Source of the DNA: Saccharomycopsis fibuligera x Saccharomycopsis cf. fibuligera
Taxonomy: Eukaryota; Ascomycota; Saccharomycetes; Ascoideales; Saccharomycopsidaceae
NCBI GenBank assembly: GCA_001936135.1
Contig: CP012818.1
Coordinates: 682,001-746,000 of the forward strand
Length of the DNA: 64,000 nt
Direction of reading: 5' to 3'
Positions 36,201 to 47,553 of this stretch are shown one piece after another. A model generated the notes under the pieces. That model was given only the letters and a program-made list of their open reading frames with translations. It was not told the DNA's origin and did not search any database. Numbering within the stretch: position 1 is the stretch's first letter; every line of letters starts with the position of its first letter. The position numbers and the translations under genes were made by a program.

Positions 36201-37685
36201 AGAGTTGCAGGTCTCGCAAGTCTTCAACACATTCTTGATCTCTTGGTCAGTGAAGCCCATGTGTTTGATGATAGCTTTCAACTGCTTAAACTTGGCATGT
36301 CCGTTTGCAATGTGGCATTGCATAATGTCTTTGGCACCGTCTGTATCACCAAGCAAAACCAAATCCGTAGCAGGAGAGTTGACAACGGTTCTAACCGAGG
36401 CGGGGTCAACAACCCAAAATTTTCCATGCTTGGGAACTTGAATCACTTGATTGCCTCTGGAGATCAATCCACAGTGTTTGGTTAAGTGGATTTCATAGTC
36501 CTTCTCAGTTAACTTGTGGCAGCTAAGCAAGTTTCTCGGAGCCTGTTCAATAAGCTTTGCATCTTCGACCTTGAGGTTTCCAATGCTAACAGTGCCTTCA
36601 ATAACACAATTAGTAGTGCTGCTGATTCCTTGAACAGTGACGTTCGAGACCTTCTTGTCCAGCAACAATGCTCCGTCGTTGACAACATTGATACCAGCAC
36701 CGCTGTCTAGAACAAAACGTTTGTCGGCAGCATCGTCGGCGAGATAGACCTCTTCAACAAAGTGAGTCTCTTCGCCAGGCTCAGGCAGCTCAGTCGAAGT
36801 GTCAATGACAATCTGACCGTCACCGTTGTTAATGACTTCAGCACCAAGTGGGACTTCAACGAGGTTGACAAGCTCCTTGCGTCCCTTGTGTGACTGGTTT
36901 CTGTTCTTGTTTTTGTAGCACTCGTTGCTGTAGTGGCCAAGCTTGCCGCAGCTGTAACACTTGATGAGGAAAACAGGTTTCTTTTTCAGTTTCGCATCAG
37001 CCAACTGAACCAACTCCTCGTTCGGTGGCAACTTTGGACGAGAGGAAGTGTCCATCTGGACCAAGTCTCTGGCAGCAAGATCATTGGAGGCTTCCATAGC
37101 ATCATAAAACGAAGTGTTAAGCAACCCACGAGCATCGCGAAGCAAGTTCTTTTCGCTGAGAGCAACATGAAGACTCTTGTTGTCAAGTAGGTGGAAACCA
37201 AGAATACCGCCAAGATTGCAGAAGTTGATATCCTTGTAGTAGTACTTGAAGATCTCCAAGTAGTCTGCCATAGCTTCGCAGTCTCTAGCAAGGACGGCCT
37301 CATGGACAAAGTCGTGGAAGATCTTGACAATGTAGAAAGAGTCAATTGTCTTGCACTTTGCGTTGATGGTCTTCAACAAATCAAAGCCCTCGGTGCATCG
37401 TTCGTAGTTTTTCAATAACAATGGGTCCACTTTTTTCTGGATGAGTTGATAGATAACATCGCCAAGTTTTGGTGGGTAGTAGTCAAACTCTTCGGAGTCT
37501 AACATACGCTCAACGTCGATGGCAGTGACATCATTGATAATAACTCTCAACTTATTTCTAAGGAATGATCTTAATAACGGGTACTGGAACCATTGAGTAA
37601 TTGGCCTGACCTTCAACTTGGTAATTCCATCAAGTCTCGCTTTGTAAGCACCGTCAGCAATATCAAAGTCTCCAAAGATGAACAT
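33228..37685 (-). CDS. CopA-1 gag-pol polyprotein
   Basis: Single frame of 1485 codons, the copia arrangement in which gag and pol are made as one polyprotein. Approximate order: capsid-like gag (1-240), CCHC knuckle CYSCGKLGHYSNEC (243-256), protease with DSGAG (near 327), integrase HHCC (459-492) and catalytic core with D near 520, D near 581 (RADNEFD) and E near 617 (SSERLN). An acidic linker follows, then RT with YVDDLL near 1144 and RNase H with SDSDYAT (near 1338) and SSAEAEY (near 1379). The start is the ATG at 37685, after an A/T-rich leader. The polyprotein would build virus-like particles and copy and insert the element. Young and whole by eye. Confidence 0.95.
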   Translation of the reverse strand: MFIFGDFDIADGAYKARLDGITKLKVRPITQWFQYPLLRSFLRNKLRVIINDVTAIDVERMLDSEEFDYYPPKLGDVIYQLIQKKVDPLLLKNYERCTEGFDLLKTINAKCKTIDSFYIVKIFHDFVHEAVLARDCEAMADYLEIFKYYYKDINFCNLGGILGFHLLDNKSLHVALSEKNLLRDARGLLNTSFYDAMEASNDLAARDLVQMDTSSRPKLPPNEELVQLADAKLKKKPVFLIKCYSCGKLGHYSNECYKNKNRNQSHKGRKELVNLVEVPLGAEVINNGDGQIVIDTSTELPEPGEETHFVEEVYLADDAADKRFVLDSGAGINVVNDGALLLDKKVSNVTVQGISSTTNCVIEGTVSIGNLKVEDAKLIEQAPRNLLSCHKLTEKDYEIHLTKHCGLISRGNQVIQVPKHGKFWVVDPASVRTVVNSPATDLVLLGDTDGAKDIMQCHIANGHAKFKQLKAIIKHMGFTDQEIKNVLKTCETCNSVVQKRSGNSHSKPEDFDIGEMIQADVVGPHNNIYGLIVSDRRSSFAVVRVLRYKSEISSKTIECLQYMSNVLQHQGKKIVKFRADNEFDTVLLKKFLAGDHQGQDYIEAEFTAPYSSHQNGSSERLNRTIIEKVKLLMISSGISKEYWNFCFNHAVFLHNYLPRNGGPSPYEEFSGRSKAMGTTAPFGCRIFAKNFTAGNKIIGKDLKGTFLGFHKTTSIAFILEDSTYRILRSSAFNFLPDVYPFKQGKRESSVTYSAGGFAGYSGYSGTSGSPSLPVGEVSIQGQDMNIQQGAESREDDDERIVAESDNSMVEHSDSEDQQSVATVPQTLAAVKRAAASDSELSDDPISIINRKPTKKLMLEFAPNTVTPITKHQAAYQSMAEKNVSAADAREAFADHGKQYLNDVGSIPIRSIEGPKAVEAGPSRLFLTDGEPDSDISGYLSDAEHAFLAVARTKYLIPENYHQVLNSSEKERWIAAMAEELSALDNLNVYELVKESPGIQSIASRWVFTVKDDPSGERFKARLVCKGFSQEKGVNFLNSWAPVMSFDTMRITFALAALNNYVVCQMDTSTAFLYGDIDFDVFVRPPAGTSTPKGHLWKLKKGLYGLKQSPKIWYDTISKVLVAAGLQASAIDPCLFRGKDCLVAIYVDDLLICGKTHKTVDDIKAALNLKFKMKDLGFPEIFLGVTVEQLANGSIKLSMLNFIDKIMTEHGVTKLGKVETPMVKGFDPYDEHSPELSDAEQTKFRSIVGTLLYVANSVRSDISFAISLLSQFVVKARATHLKAAYRVFHYLIETKDKGLVYGPEAGNVDIKDFRYLDKSKTDGLVTDYPPEQEYKITVFSDSDYATSKLDRKLQSGHLVMINNQIVSWSSRKQSCVAFSSAEAEYVALSDAARTGVYVMNLLNEIGFHCSYINCASDNLSALTLSAHKALHQKTKHIAVRFHFIRTLVEQKVIKLNYVNTKVNMADILTKATDRTTFTTLCSLIFN

Positions 37686-37754
37686 GGTAGAAAAATTTTT
37701 TTTTTTGATTTTTGATTTTTTGATTTTTTTAATTTTTTTTTTGTTTTGATGTTA

Positions 37755-37770
37755 AGCCAGACTGTAAATC
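37755..37770 (-). other. CopA-1 primer binding site (tRNA-Tyr half type)
   Basis: The same 16 bases as at 31115-31130, directly next to the 5' LTR; also conserved in CopA-3 (59862-59877) and in old CopA-5 (11271-11286). Confidence 0.7.
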
Positions 37771-38197
37771 TGTAAAAAGTAGGATGTAAAGTAGAAGAGA
37801 AAAAATATAAGGTTTATTAGAGTAGATAAAGAAAGTAAAGTTGGTTAAGCTTGGTTCAGTAAAGAAGTAAGAAAGGTAGAGAACTATAAAAGAAAAGAAG
37901 CGGGAAAGCCCCGTGTTAAGTAAGAAAAATAAGGGGCAAAACTGAAATCGGAGTGGCGTGATAAGAGTGGCGTGAAAAAGAAAAATTTTCACGCTGCAGT
38001 AAGGATCGGCACCGCGTCTAGACGGGGCACCTAGACGGGGCACCTAGACGGGATGAAAAAGTAAACAAACAACATGCGTCAGAACGGTATACCATGCACA
38101 TCGGTGAAGGGTTTACCCTGACGATGGATGAAAAAAATAAAAGGAGTGAAGAAGGTAAAGGATCGGAAAGCGAAGAATGAATGTTTGAAATTCAACA
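37771..38197 (-). repeat. CopA-1 5' LTR
   Basis: 427 bp, appears identical to 32721-33147. Confidence 0.96.
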
Positions 38198-41100
38198 CCA
38201 CAGCAAGCCAGAAGACTTTGATATTGGGGAGATGATTCAAGCGGATGTGGTTGGCCCACATAACAACATCTATGGCTTGATTGTTTCTGACAGACGCTCC
38301 AGCTTTGCTGTCGTCAGGGTTTTGCGCTACAAGTCGGAGATCAGCTCCAAGACTATTGAATGCTTACAGTATATGAGCAATGTCTTACAACACCAAGGCA
38401 AGAAGATTGTCAAGTTCCGTGCCGATAACGAGTTTGATACTGTTTTGCTCAAGAAGTTTCTTGCTGGAGACCACCAAGGTCAGGACTACATTGAAGCCGA
38501 GTTCACTGCGCCTTACTCAAGCCACCAGAATGGCTCCTCTGAGCGTTTGAATCGCACAATCATCGAGAAAGTCAAACTTTTGATGATCAGCTCCGGTATC
38601 TCAAAGGAATACTGGAATTTTTGCTTCAACCACGCTGTCTTCTTGCACAACTACTTGCCCAGAAACGGTGGTCCTTCGCCATACGAGGAATTTTCTGGCC
38701 GCTCAAAAGCCATGGGTACAACTGCGCCATTTGGCTGTCGCATCTTTGCGAAAAACTTTACTGCCGGGAACAAGATTATTGGAAAAGACCTCAAAGGTAC
38801 TTTCTTGGGATTCCACAAAACTACAAGCATTGCCTTCATCCTTGAAGACAGTACATACCGAATCTTGAGAAGCTCTGCGTTCAACTTTCTCCCTGATGTT
38901 TATCCGTTCAAGCAAGGTAAAAGGGAATCCTCTGTCACATACTCAGCTGGTGGCTTTGCTGGTTATTCAGGTTATTCAGGTACCAGTGGTTCCCCTAGTT
39001 TACCTGTTGGTGAGGTCTCTATTCAAGGCCAAGACATGAACATTCAACAAGGTGCCGAAAGCAGGGAAGACGATGATGAGAGAATTGTTGCAGAGTCGGA
39101 TAACTCTATGGTGGAGCATAGTGACTCAGAAGACCAGCAATCAGTTGCTACAGTTCCACAAACTCTGGCTGCCGTCAAAAGAGCCGCTGCTTCTGACTCT
39201 GAACTGAGTGATGATCCTATTTCCATCATCAACCGGAAGCCAACCAAGAAGCTTATGCTTGAGTTTGCCCCAAACACAGTTACTCCTATCACTAAGCACC
39301 AGGCCGCTTACCAATCAATGGCCGAGAAGAATGTTAGCGCGGCTGATGCTAGAGAAGCTTTTGCTGACCATGGGAAGCAGTACTTGAACGACGTTGGCTC
39401 TATACCTATCAGGTCTATTGAAGGCCCCAAAGCAGTTGAGGCAGGCCCTTCCAGGTTGTTTCTCACAGACGGAGAGCCAGACAGTGACATTAGTGGTTAT
39501 CTCAGTGATGCGGAACATGCTTTTCTTGCTGTGGCCCGTACCAAGTATCTTATTCCAGAGAACTATCATCAGGTACTCAACTCAAGCGAGAAGGAGAGAT
39601 GGATCGCTGCTATGGCCGAAGAGTTGTCTGCATTGGACAATCTTAATGTGTATGAGCTAGTCAAGGAGTCTCCAGGCATTCAATCTATTGCCTCCCGCTG
39701 GGTGTTTACTGTTAAAGATGATCCAAGTGGCGAGCGCTTTAAGGCGCGTTTGGTCTGCAAAGGGTTCAGTCAAGAAAAAGGTGTCAACTTCCTCAACTCG
39801 TGGGCTCCTGTAATGAGCTTTGACACTATGCGAATCACGTTTGCGCTTGCTGCTTTGAACAACTATGTCGTGTGCCAGATGGACACCTCTACTGCTTTTC
39901 TCTACGGTGATATTGACTTCGATGTGTTTGTTAGACCACCTGCTGGTACGTCCACACCAAAAGGACATTTGTGGAAATTGAAGAAGGGATTGTACGGATT
40001 GAAACAGTCACCAAAGATTTGGTACGATACAATCTCCAAGGTTCTTGTTGCTGCCGGTTTGCAAGCCAGTGCTATAGACCCATGCTTGTTCAGAGGGAAG
40101 GATTGTCTTGTTGCTATTTATGTGGACGACTTGCTTATCTGTGGAAAGACACACAAGACTGTTGATGACATCAAGGCTGCTCTTAATCTGAAGTTCAAGA
40201 TGAAAGACTTGGGATTTCCTGAAATCTTCTTGGGTGTCACGGTCGAACAGCTCGCTAATGGATCAATCAAGCTCAGCATGCTAAACTTCATTGACAAGAT
40301 TATGACGGAACACGGTGTCACAAAGCTCGGCAAAGTGGAAACTCCAATGGTGAAAGGCTTTGATCCTTATGATGAGCACTCACCAGAATTGTCAGATGCG
40401 GAGCAAACAAAGTTTCGCTCCATTGTTGGTACATTACTCTACGTTGCCAACTCTGTCAGAAGCGACATTTCCTTTGCCATCAGTCTTCTCAGTCAGTTTG
40501 TTGTCAAAGCAAGGGCCACACACTTGAAAGCTGCTTACAGGGTGTTTCACTACCTCATTGAAACCAAAGACAAAGGTCTAGTCTACGGACCTGAAGCTGG
40601 TAATGTGGATATCAAGGACTTTCGGTACTTGGACAAGTCGAAAACCGACGGCCTTGTCACTGATTATCCGCCTGAACAAGAGTACAAGATTACTGTCTTC
40701 AGCGACTCCGACTATGCTACCTCCAAGCTGGACAGAAAGCTGCAAAGTGGCCACTTGGTAATGATCAATAACCAAATTGTGTCATGGTCTAGCAGAAAGC
40801 AGAGCTGTGTTGCTTTCAGCAGTGCGGAAGCAGAATACGTTGCCTTGAGCGATGCTGCTCGAACCGGTGTCTATGTTATGAACCTTCTCAATGAAATTGG
40901 CTTCCACTGCTCATACATTAACTGTGCCAGCGACAACCTTAGTGCGCTTACCCTCAGTGCACACAAAGCTCTACACCAAAAGACCAAGCACATTGCTGTG
41001 AGATTCCACTTCATCCGAACTTTGGTGGAACAGAAGGTCATCAAACTTAACTATGTCAACACCAAGGTTAACATGGCTGACATCCTCACTAAAGCCACCG

Positions 41101-41224
41101 ACCGTACCACTTTCACCACTTTATGCTCCCTTATTTTCAATTGATTGACCTTTATTTTCCTTTCCTTTGCTACCACGATTTACTTTCTTTATTTTCCTTT
41201 ATCATATTCATGTTTGGGAGGGTG

Positions 41225-41651
41225 TGTTGAATTTCAAACATTCATTCTTCGCTTTCCGATCCTTTACCTTCTTCACTCCTTTTATTTTTTTCATCCATCG
41301 TCAGGGTAAACCCTTCACCGATGTGCATGGTATACCGTTCTGACGCATGTTGTTTGTTTACTTTTTCATCCCGTCTAGGTGCCCCGTCTAGGTGCCCCGT
41401 CTAGACGCGGTGCCGATCCTTACTGCAGCGTGAAAATTTTTCTTTTTCACGCCACTCTTATCACGCCACTCCGATTTCAGTTTTGCCCCTTATTTTTCTT
41501 ACTTAACACGGGGCTTTCCCGCTTCTTTTCTTTTATAGTTCTCTACCTTTCTTACTTCTTTACTGAACCAAGCTTAACCAACTTTACTTTCTTTATCTAC
41601 TCTAATAAACCTTATATTTTTTCTCTTCTACTTTACATCCTACTTTTTACA
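41225..41651 (+). repeat. CopA-2 3' LTR
   Basis: 427 bp, appears identical to 30688-31114; followed by the GGAGC duplication. Confidence 0.96.
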
Positions 41652-41792
41652 GGAGCCTTCCCGCTTCTTTTCTTTTACCTTTCTCTACCTTCCTTACTTC
41701 TTTACCGAACTAAGCTTAACCTACTTTACTTTCTTTATCTACTCTAATAAACCTTATATTTTTTGCTTCTACTTTACATCCTACTTTTTACA
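41652..41792 (+). repeat. CopA LTR relic, right part
   Basis: GGAGCCTTCCCGC to CTACTTTTTACA: the tail of the LTR whose head is at 30380-30687. It is a different subtype from CopA-2 (GAGCCTTCCCGC as in the CopA-3 3' LTR). It ends exactly where the CopC-2 LTR remnant begins. Confidence 0.88.
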
Positions 41793-43687
41793 GAGATTAT
41801 ACCAAATGGACGGTATGAAAGATGTTAATTGGTATAAATCCAACATACCCCCTTAAACTGTATTTCGTGGCTCAAAAACTAAGTTACATATGTTACTCAT
41901 AATCACCGTAGTAACTGGCTTTGTGAGTATATCTGCTAACTGTAGTGATGACGGTACATGCTCAATGGTAAATTCATGTCCCTGGTATCTGTCTAGGGCA
42001 ACGTTCAAACGCACAGCATAATGTTTAGATTTTGATGAAAAATTACCATTGATGACTTTCTTTATGGCAGACGTATTGTCAACCTTCAATAAGTATGGTA
42101 ATCGTTCTTTAACGAGGCCAATGAATATCAATAATTCATTTAGCCAAGACGCTTCATTAGTAGCTGCTGTAACCGCTTGTAATTCTGCTTCAGTAGATGA
42201 TTGACACGTTAAAGCTGTTTGTGTGGATTTCCAGTGAATGTTGGCATTATTTAAGCGGAAGAGGTATCCTATTGTAGACCGCCTATTCTCTGGTTCTTGT
42301 GCATAATCGCTATCACTGTAACCTATTAGTCTCTTATCGCTTTTATCTTCTCCATATCTAAGCGCTCTTTCCTTTGTCTGTAGTAGATAGCCGAATACTC
42401 TAATAATTTGATCAAACAAGACTCGGTGTGGATAATGAGAAAATTTAGCTAGATAATTTATTGCATAAAGTGCGTCTGGTCGACTCATTGTACCAATATA
42501 TAATAGTGTTCCAATCAATCTTCGATAACGGGTTACCCTTGTGTTCAACTCTCGTTGATCGACGTCGAGTGGGTGATCATTTCTATTAAAGTAAAAACCT
42601 GGTGTCAATGGTGTTTTTAACATTCTGTTGGGGCTTTGTATATCATACTCCCTGCAGGAGTTAATGATGTGCTGCTCTTGATCTAGCAGAATGCTGACCA
42701 CTTGGTTGTCGTTACCTCTCTCCACTTTTAGGTCGGTACCTAGAAATTTCTGTTTGCCACCGTGATCTGCTGCAATGATCTTGATTGTGTATTTCGCCAT
42801 TAGCAGGCGGACAATAGAGTCTAATTCGTGTTCACTAACAGCAGTTATAAGGAAATCATCAACAAAAATACCAATAATTGCACAAACTATTCCTTCCGTA
42901 TTTACCTTAATAAAGGTGCTTGGAAATGCATGGTTCTTCTTAAATCCTAACTCAGTAAGATAGTCTGAAATGCTGTTGTGCCATAGATTGCCACTCTGTC
43001 GTAAACCGTAAAGAGCCTTGCGTAGTCGGTATATGACTTTCTCCCCGGGGTTTACCGTTACGTTACACTGGATACCTTGTGGTCTGTGGATATAGACCTC
43101 GTCTTGCAAATCAGCATTCAAATAGGCCGTAGTTACATCAATCTGTGCAAAATACCAGCTTTGCATTGCCGTAGCTGCTAGGATAGATCTGGCTATCTCC
43201 GCCCGAAGTGTTGGGGAATAGGTATTCACGAAGGTCTCGGAGTGTTGAATATCTCCTCGAGCGACTAATCGCGCCTTTTCTCGCCCGTCACTTTTTCGGG
43301 AGAAGACCCAGCGAGTGGGAATTGTTTTGCGCAATTTTGCCAGATCTGATGTCACAATGGGGATGGGATCCCAGGTCATGAGTGATTTGTGTGACATTAT
43401 TTCCCTTTTGATAGCATCATGGAACCCTGGTAATAGTGTGGCTGTTAGATACGACTTTGGTATGGATGCTAAAGCATGCACCTTTACTCGTTTTACCTTG
43501 AAGTTTGTGTTATGCGTAGTTGGTTTTCTTTTAAGGCTTGTAAAAGACTTGAGCCAAAATGGGGTGGTTGGTTTGTTCTTCGAATCACCACTTTGAGTGA
43601 ATGCGTCACTCGGATTTGATTGGTGACTCGGTATCAGTTTCACTGGCGGGCACATCGTGCGCGATGAGCCTAAGCAGCATTGTTCAG

Positions 43688-44060
43688 TGGGTAGTTGTTG
43701 CTCATCAAGTAATTGAGACAGTTTTAGCCCGTCCTCAATGGGTAGTAATTGCTTATCAAATATTTTATGCATTCTTAGACCGTCCTCATTGGGTAGTAGC
43801 TGCTCATCAAGTAATTGAGACAGTTTTAGCCCGTCCTCAATGGGTAGTAATTGCTTATCAAATATTTTATGCGTTCTTAGACCGTCCTCATTGGGTAGTA
43901 GCTGCTCATTAGGTAGGTGAGACACTTTTATCCCGTCCTCAATGGGTAGTAGTTGCTTATCAAATATTTTATGCAGTCTTAGACCGTCCTCATTGGGTAG
44001 TAGTTGTTCATCACCTATTTGTAGCAATGTTTGCCCGTCCTCACTGAGTGGTTGTTGCTC
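43688..44060 (-). repeat. 51-bp coding minisatellite in CopC-2 pol linker
   Basis: About seven tandem 51-bp units encoding alternating 17-residue motifs (DEQLLPNEDGLRxHKIF and DKQLLPIEDGLKLSQLL) between integrase and RT. CopC-1 has about three. Reading frame is preserved because 51 is a multiple of three. Confidence 0.88.
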
Positions 44061-47000
44061 GCCATGAATGTCTGATAGTTTGCGTTTTGTGGTTTTCGCA
44101 GGCGCGACCGGTGTCTGGGAGTCTTCCTCGTCAGAGACGATGTCCTGTTCTATGGGGGTTTTGGAATGGTCTCCGTTCGTAACACTGGTGCTCAGTGCCA
44201 ATGATTGCCACTCGCTGCTCAGATCCAAAACTTCGCGGTTGTTATTGTTATTATCAAATTCTACTCGTCTCGAATTTCCAAGATAATTTTGTTTCTGTTC
44301 CTGTACATCATTGCCATATTCATCATCATCCTCTTCTCCCATCGCTTCTTCTTCTTCTGCATCAGTTTCTGGCATAGTTGGTTGTTCGTTAGAATCACTG
44401 TCAACTCGCTCATTTTCATATGGGTCCATAATTTCTTCATCATTCCCAGAATAGTATATCTCCTCGACATGTTCTTGCCCCCTTGAATTTATCTCGTTGT
44501 GATCTTCAACAGAAAAGTCATACTGATTGTCATTTTCAAATGCTATGTTGTCGAGTTTTCCACCACTTAATTTGAGATTTATGTAGTCTGGGTAGAGGAT
44601 ACTTTGTCTAAAGAACCGAACATGACGGGTGTATTCAAAGAATCCCTTTTTCATCAGTGGGACTGGAATGAAGGTTGTGACTCCGTATGTTTGTTCATCA
44701 TGTCCCAAATAGATTCCTATGTGGCTTCTGGTTTCAAGTTTTCCTTCGTTTGGTGGGATGTGAACACTCACAATTTCCCCGAATATACGTAGCCGCCTAG
44801 CGTCGAGTGGTTCTAGTCCTATTAGTTTAGCTGCGGATGTCTTTAACTTCGCATTATAAATATGATTTCGAATGGTTGTAACGTGAAGTATTGCTTCTGG
44901 CCAGAATTTTGATTCTAGTTTGCCACTGTGAAGTATTGTTCGCGCGTCACTTAATAGCGTTTGATTTAGGCGCTCCGACATTCCGTTGGATGCTGGAGTG
45001 TATCCGCTTGTGGTGTGTGATTCAATTCCGGCTTCACTCAATATGTCTGTGACCTCGGAGTTTAGATATTCGGTCCCCCTATCGGTGAAGAGGCTTTTCA
45101 CACGAAATCCGCGCTCAGCAAATTGATTTTTCACCCATCGAATATAGTGAAATAACTTGTCCTTTACCTCATTCTTTTTGTACATGGTGAAGACTTTAGT
45201 GTAGCCGGTGTACTGGTCGCGAAAGGTGACAAAATAATTTGGTGTGTCATTAATTTTCGTACCTACTTCGCAAACATCCGAAACTATGTTTTCAAATGGA
45301 TTTTTCTTTATATACACCAGTTTCGAGTTTGGGACAGCAGCATGTTTCTTTCCCTTTGCAATAGCACACTCATAGCAATCTTCCTTTGCATTTAGTGATG
45401 CAATTTTTGTTGGATCTGCTATAATTGTGTTGTGTTTGATGGAAGATTTTAATGAGTTATTGTTAACGTGTCCTAGAATGCTATGAAGACTACTACCAAC
45501 TGATGCTATTAATCTCACTCTATTCTTAATAATATACTTTCCACTGAGCCATGTAAGGTCGTCTATTACCTCAATTTCAAGATTATAATGGCCATGTTTT
45601 AGGACCTTTACAATTTTCTTTTTACCTCCAACTTCTATTACTTTAATATCGAAGCTGTCTAGTTTCTGTATTAGTGAGCTCTCATTTATAATAGCATATG
45701 GTGCTGAGGGAGCATAATAGCAGTCAAGCTTAATCATAGAGTCTCCTATGCGCAATCTCATCTTGCCATGACCTAGGATTTTGATATTACCATCTAGTGT
45801 GGTTAGGTCTACGTTGGGGTAGTAATTATCATCATAATTCGTGTAATTCCCTATATGTGATAAATCATTGGTGAGGGTAGCCTGGCTTCCTCCGTCGATA
45901 AGAATAAGTGTATCGTCGGCTATAATTGAATTAATTGTGCGAGTGCCTCGCTTGATAATTCCCATCGGATGTTGTGTTGTGGATTTCGGATTCCTGATAT
46001 ATTTTCTCAGTTTTTCCGTGATTGTACGTTCTTGACCTATATGCTTTATTGTAGGTTCCAACTGATCGATCTTTCATAAATACAGCTTTTCTGATCATTC
46101 CCTTATGATATCTTCCTAATTTGTCCTCATAATCTCCTATAGAATCAAATAGTTTGTAGGGATCATAGGTTTCATCGTTAGCTGCTCGACGATTGATGTC
46201 ATCAGAGAACTCACTATAGTTTTCATCAAGGTTTAAAAACAAAGTACCTGCAATCACATTTTCTTCCAATCTAATATTGTTCCATTTGAGTGAATCCATT
46301 ACAGTGAAAACTTGGTTAATGTACCGAATAAGGTCACCCTTTTGGTTGCCTAACTTTAGTGCGGCAAACTTTGCCTTAGCTGCTTCCTCGGTAAGAATAA
46401 GGTCCAAACAGTTTTCACGCAACGTCGCCAAAATTTGCATTGATGATTTCTTGTATTCGTCGGGTCTGTTATTGTTGATCTGCGAAATGTGGGCAAGAGA
46501 TGTATCAGTAGTGTTTCTGATTACATTTTCAACAATGAATTCCGTTTCTTCGTCTTACATTTCTATGATGCCTTTTTCGAAGCAAGTAACAAAATTCTTG
46601 TATCCTCTCTCAGATAATCTATGCTTCAATGCATTGTAATAATTGATGAAGTTTGCGTTTGAATTCTTCAACGCGCTCAATTTTGGAATAGATTTGGATA
46701 TACGGTCTTGAATCTCGTAAAGTTCCGTGGTCGTTTTTGCAGTAGCGTCTTTGGATAGAGATAGATTGTTAATACCAGCAATCAACTCTTGTAATTTTGG
46801 GATGTTTTCCTCTTTAACATCGTTTGAGCTTTTGTTTTTACTTTCGTGGTTCATAGCTATTACTCTGTTAATATTTCATTGTGCTTCCAATTTGTGTCAA
46901 ATTGTTTCTTGGCCGATAAGTCTTAATGTATATCTAAATGGTTGCTAGTCATCCGAGGCTGTTTCATTACCAGTTGATGAAACTTCTGCCCGATATCTTA

Positions 47001-47161
47001 TCCTGTGTTGCCGTAGCAATTATGACTATCAATTAACATTATTCAAGTATGTAACCACGGGTAATAAAACGTGAGGAAGTTACTGTGTCTAGTATGTAAC
47101 TAGATTCAGCCATTGGAAGGATGGATAATTTAATAACCACCGTATCCTGTCTGTAACGCCA

Positions 47162-47553
47162 TGTCGGAGTATAGTGACTATATCTGCTACCCATACCTGA
47201 GGTTGTCCCCTCTGGATAGCACTGGTTAGACTAGTCTCACCTCTAGTAGTGAAGGACAGCCACTTACTAAGATACTAATATTTTTCTTTAGTGATGAAAT
47301 TGGACTTATATTTCCTTACTTATTATAAACTATATCATTTAATAAAAACATTCTGTCTTTCAGACTATATATAATAATTTCATTACTCACCCATAATGCT
47401 CAGGTGATGTTAAGTTTTCCATCACATCTGATGTTGTTCTCTTTAGCAACCATGCGTGCGTTCAAATGTTCTCGGCCGCAAAAGGCAGTTTACCAAAAAA
47501 GAGATTATACCAAATGGACGGTATGAAAGATGTTAATTGGTATAAATCCAACA
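47162..47553 (-). repeat. CopC-2 5' LTR
   Basis: 392 bp, shares the diagnostic changes of the CopC-1 5' LTR. Confidence 0.95.

Larger units (their letters stand above)
32721..38197 (-). mobile_element. CopA-1, complete-looking copia element inserted in CopA-2
   Basis: A 5477-bp element in reverse orientation inside CopA-2, flanked by a perfect CCACA duplication (32716-32720 and 38198-38202). LTRs 32721-33147 and 37771-38197 look identical to each other and to the CopA-2 LTRs. It holds one uninterrupted gag-pol frame, a primer site (37755-37770) and a polypurine tract (33148-33156). It looks whole and very young. Host and guest copies are nearly identical, so this is a family member inserting into its own family. 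Confidence 0.97.
30688..41651 (+). mobile_element. CopA-2, copia element split by CopA-1
   Basis: Plus-strand CopA with identical-looking 427-bp LTRs (30688-31114 and 41225-41651). It is flanked by a perfect GGAGC duplication (30683-30687 and 41652-41656). The tRNA-Tyr-like primer site is at 31115-31130 and the polypurine tract GGGAGGGTG lies just before 41225. Its coding region is interrupted in the integrase zinc-module/core region by a second, inverted CopA copy (CopA-1). Apart from that insertion I see no other break. It is young, since its LTRs match each other and those of CopA-1. Confidence 0.95.
41793..47553 (-). mobile_element. CopC-2, Ty1/copia element, broken
   Basis: Minus-strand near-copy of CopC-1. 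5' LTR 47162-47553, primer site 47140-47161 (TGGCGTTACAG), and gag around 45931-46854. One long pol frame (about 41853-46061) in the +1 frame overlaps the gag end, as in Ty1-type elements that use a +1 frameshift. Pol carries protease, integrase (CYECAIAKGK, TDRGTEYLNS), a linker with about seven 51-bp repeats, RT (FVDDFLITA) and RNase H. Only a 52-bp piece of the 3' LTR (41793-41844) remains, cut by a CopA LTR. Broken: about one break in gag plus the incomplete 3' end. Its 5' flank is the same GypA LTR site as for CopC-1. Confidence 0.93.

Noticed and set aside
34207-37418. Many open frames of 60-124 codons antisense to CopA-1, and the same set in CopA-2, CopA-3 and CopA-4
   Set aside because: They recur in every copy because they are shadows of the conserved gag-pol frame; residue content is not protein-like.
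44261-44486. Antisense frame rich in I, F and L resembling membrane segments
   Set aside because: It is the complement of the acidic, Glu/Asp-rich linker of CopC pol; such linkers always give hydrophobic antisense frames.
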